From: Sarcocystis neurona
Taxonomy: Eukaryota > Apicomplexa > Conoidasida > Eucoccidiorida > Sarcocystidae
Length of the DNA: 64,000 bases
Assembly (NCBI GenBank): GCA_000727475.1
Contig: KL647292.1
Location: 4,287,132 to 4,351,131 of the forward strand
Reading direction: 5' to 3'
Made by a program: the position numbers and the translations under genes. The notes beneath the pieces are model-generated. The model saw nothing but the letters and a program-made list of their open reading frames with translations, was not told the origin of the DNA and did not search any database. Of this stretch, positions 63,394 to 64,000 are shown piece by piece; position 1 is the first letter of the stretch, and every line of letters starts with the position of its first letter.

Positions 63394-64000
63394 GTACTCA
63401 AGAATACTACTTATAATAGAGCACATGTATACATGTGTATGCATATATGTTCAAGCGTGGACATGTGTGTACGTACCGCCTAGGTACTGGTTTAAAAAGC
63501 ATACATATTAAATGTCTTAGAGCGTGCGGACCTGCGGCCGAGAGCAAAGACACAGTGGAAAGAACGAGGAATTTATCAGAGAGGGAAAAGTCGGTTCTTT
63601 TCCTCAATTTTTTAAGAAGAAGGCGCCCTGGCTGCAGAAGCGGCTGGAGAGACTGTCACGGCGTATACACAACTCTTCCGCGTATCCATGCACCGCATAT
63701 AGCATTGTATATCTACGTGTATATATATATATATATGTAGAAGCACGTTAACACCTTTATACGTGTATATATATATATATTTATATATGGGTGTGTACAT
63801 ATATACACATGTATGTGTCGCGGGACGTTGTCTGTGTTGGCCTGAGGGCGTGCGCGCATACTACGACGCAGTTTGCCTCGTCCGAGTTGTTGCCAAAAGT
63901 GAGCTCTCATTGTATGTACATATATATATGTATATATATGTGTATCTACATCGGCAAGAAGTATACTGACGTGTGAAATATCTCCTGTTTGGACCAGAAG

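Noticed and set aside
1..64000. Telomere-type TTTAGGG arrays, tRNA or rRNA genes, retroelement reverse transcriptase
   Set aside because: Looked for by eye and not seen. A covariance or profile search would be needed to exclude short or decayed copies.

Overview
The window comes from a coccidian apicomplexan, most likely an Eimeria species or a close relative such as Cyclospora. The evidence is compositional. Long CAG/CTG triplet tracts run through exons and introns and encode runs of Gln, Ala, Ser and Gly. TA/TG microsatellites are very dense, genes are split into many short exons by large introns, and no prokaryotic gene organisation is visible. A 601-base run of N (7473-8073) marks a scaffold gap. 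Most long open frames in this DNA are microsatellite or triplet artefacts, so genes were built from splice sites, codon-phase continuity and similarity to protein families recalled from memory. No database search was possible.

Left third (1-24,663, + strand): a partial, multi-exon UFL1 homologue (UFM1-protein ligase 1, the ER-associated E3 scaffold of UFMylation). Its N-terminal exons lie off the left edge. Eleven exons (662-21,249) plus the start of a twelfth follow the order of UFL1, with agreeing intron phases. The chain then continues through a Gln/Glu-rich linker into about 300 residues not found in human UFL1, ending at a stop near 24,663. Two apparent frame breaks (an 8-bp tandem duplication at 22,343-22,358 and one extra C near 23,700) interrupt the 3' exons.

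Middle (24.7-36.2 kb): no gene can be supported from 24.7 to about 31.5 kb. It includes a stretch nearly free of microsatellites (26.1-28.8 kb) and a triplet-rich stretch (28.9-31.2 kb). From about 35.3 down to 32.6 kb, exon-like segments on the minus strand suggest an unrecognised gene transcribed divergently from its right-hand neighbour.

Right half (36,247-61,532, + strand): one complete exportin-7 (XPO7/RanBP16) gene. Fifteen exons with GT-AG introns join without a frame break into a 1,343-residue karyopherin, roughly 250 residues longer than the human protein because of a Gly/Ala-rich insert. Introns make up about 84% of the gene. They carry two long inverted repeats, several degenerate 100-150-bp unit arrays and many triplet or dinucleotide tracts. 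Beyond it (62.7-64 kb), + strand exon-like pieces of an unidentified gene run off the right edge.

Together the two named genes are housekeeping functions: ribosome/ER quality control (UFL1) and RanGTP-dependent nucleocytoplasmic transport (XPO7). No CRISPR array, prophage, insertion sequence, tRNA or rRNA was seen.
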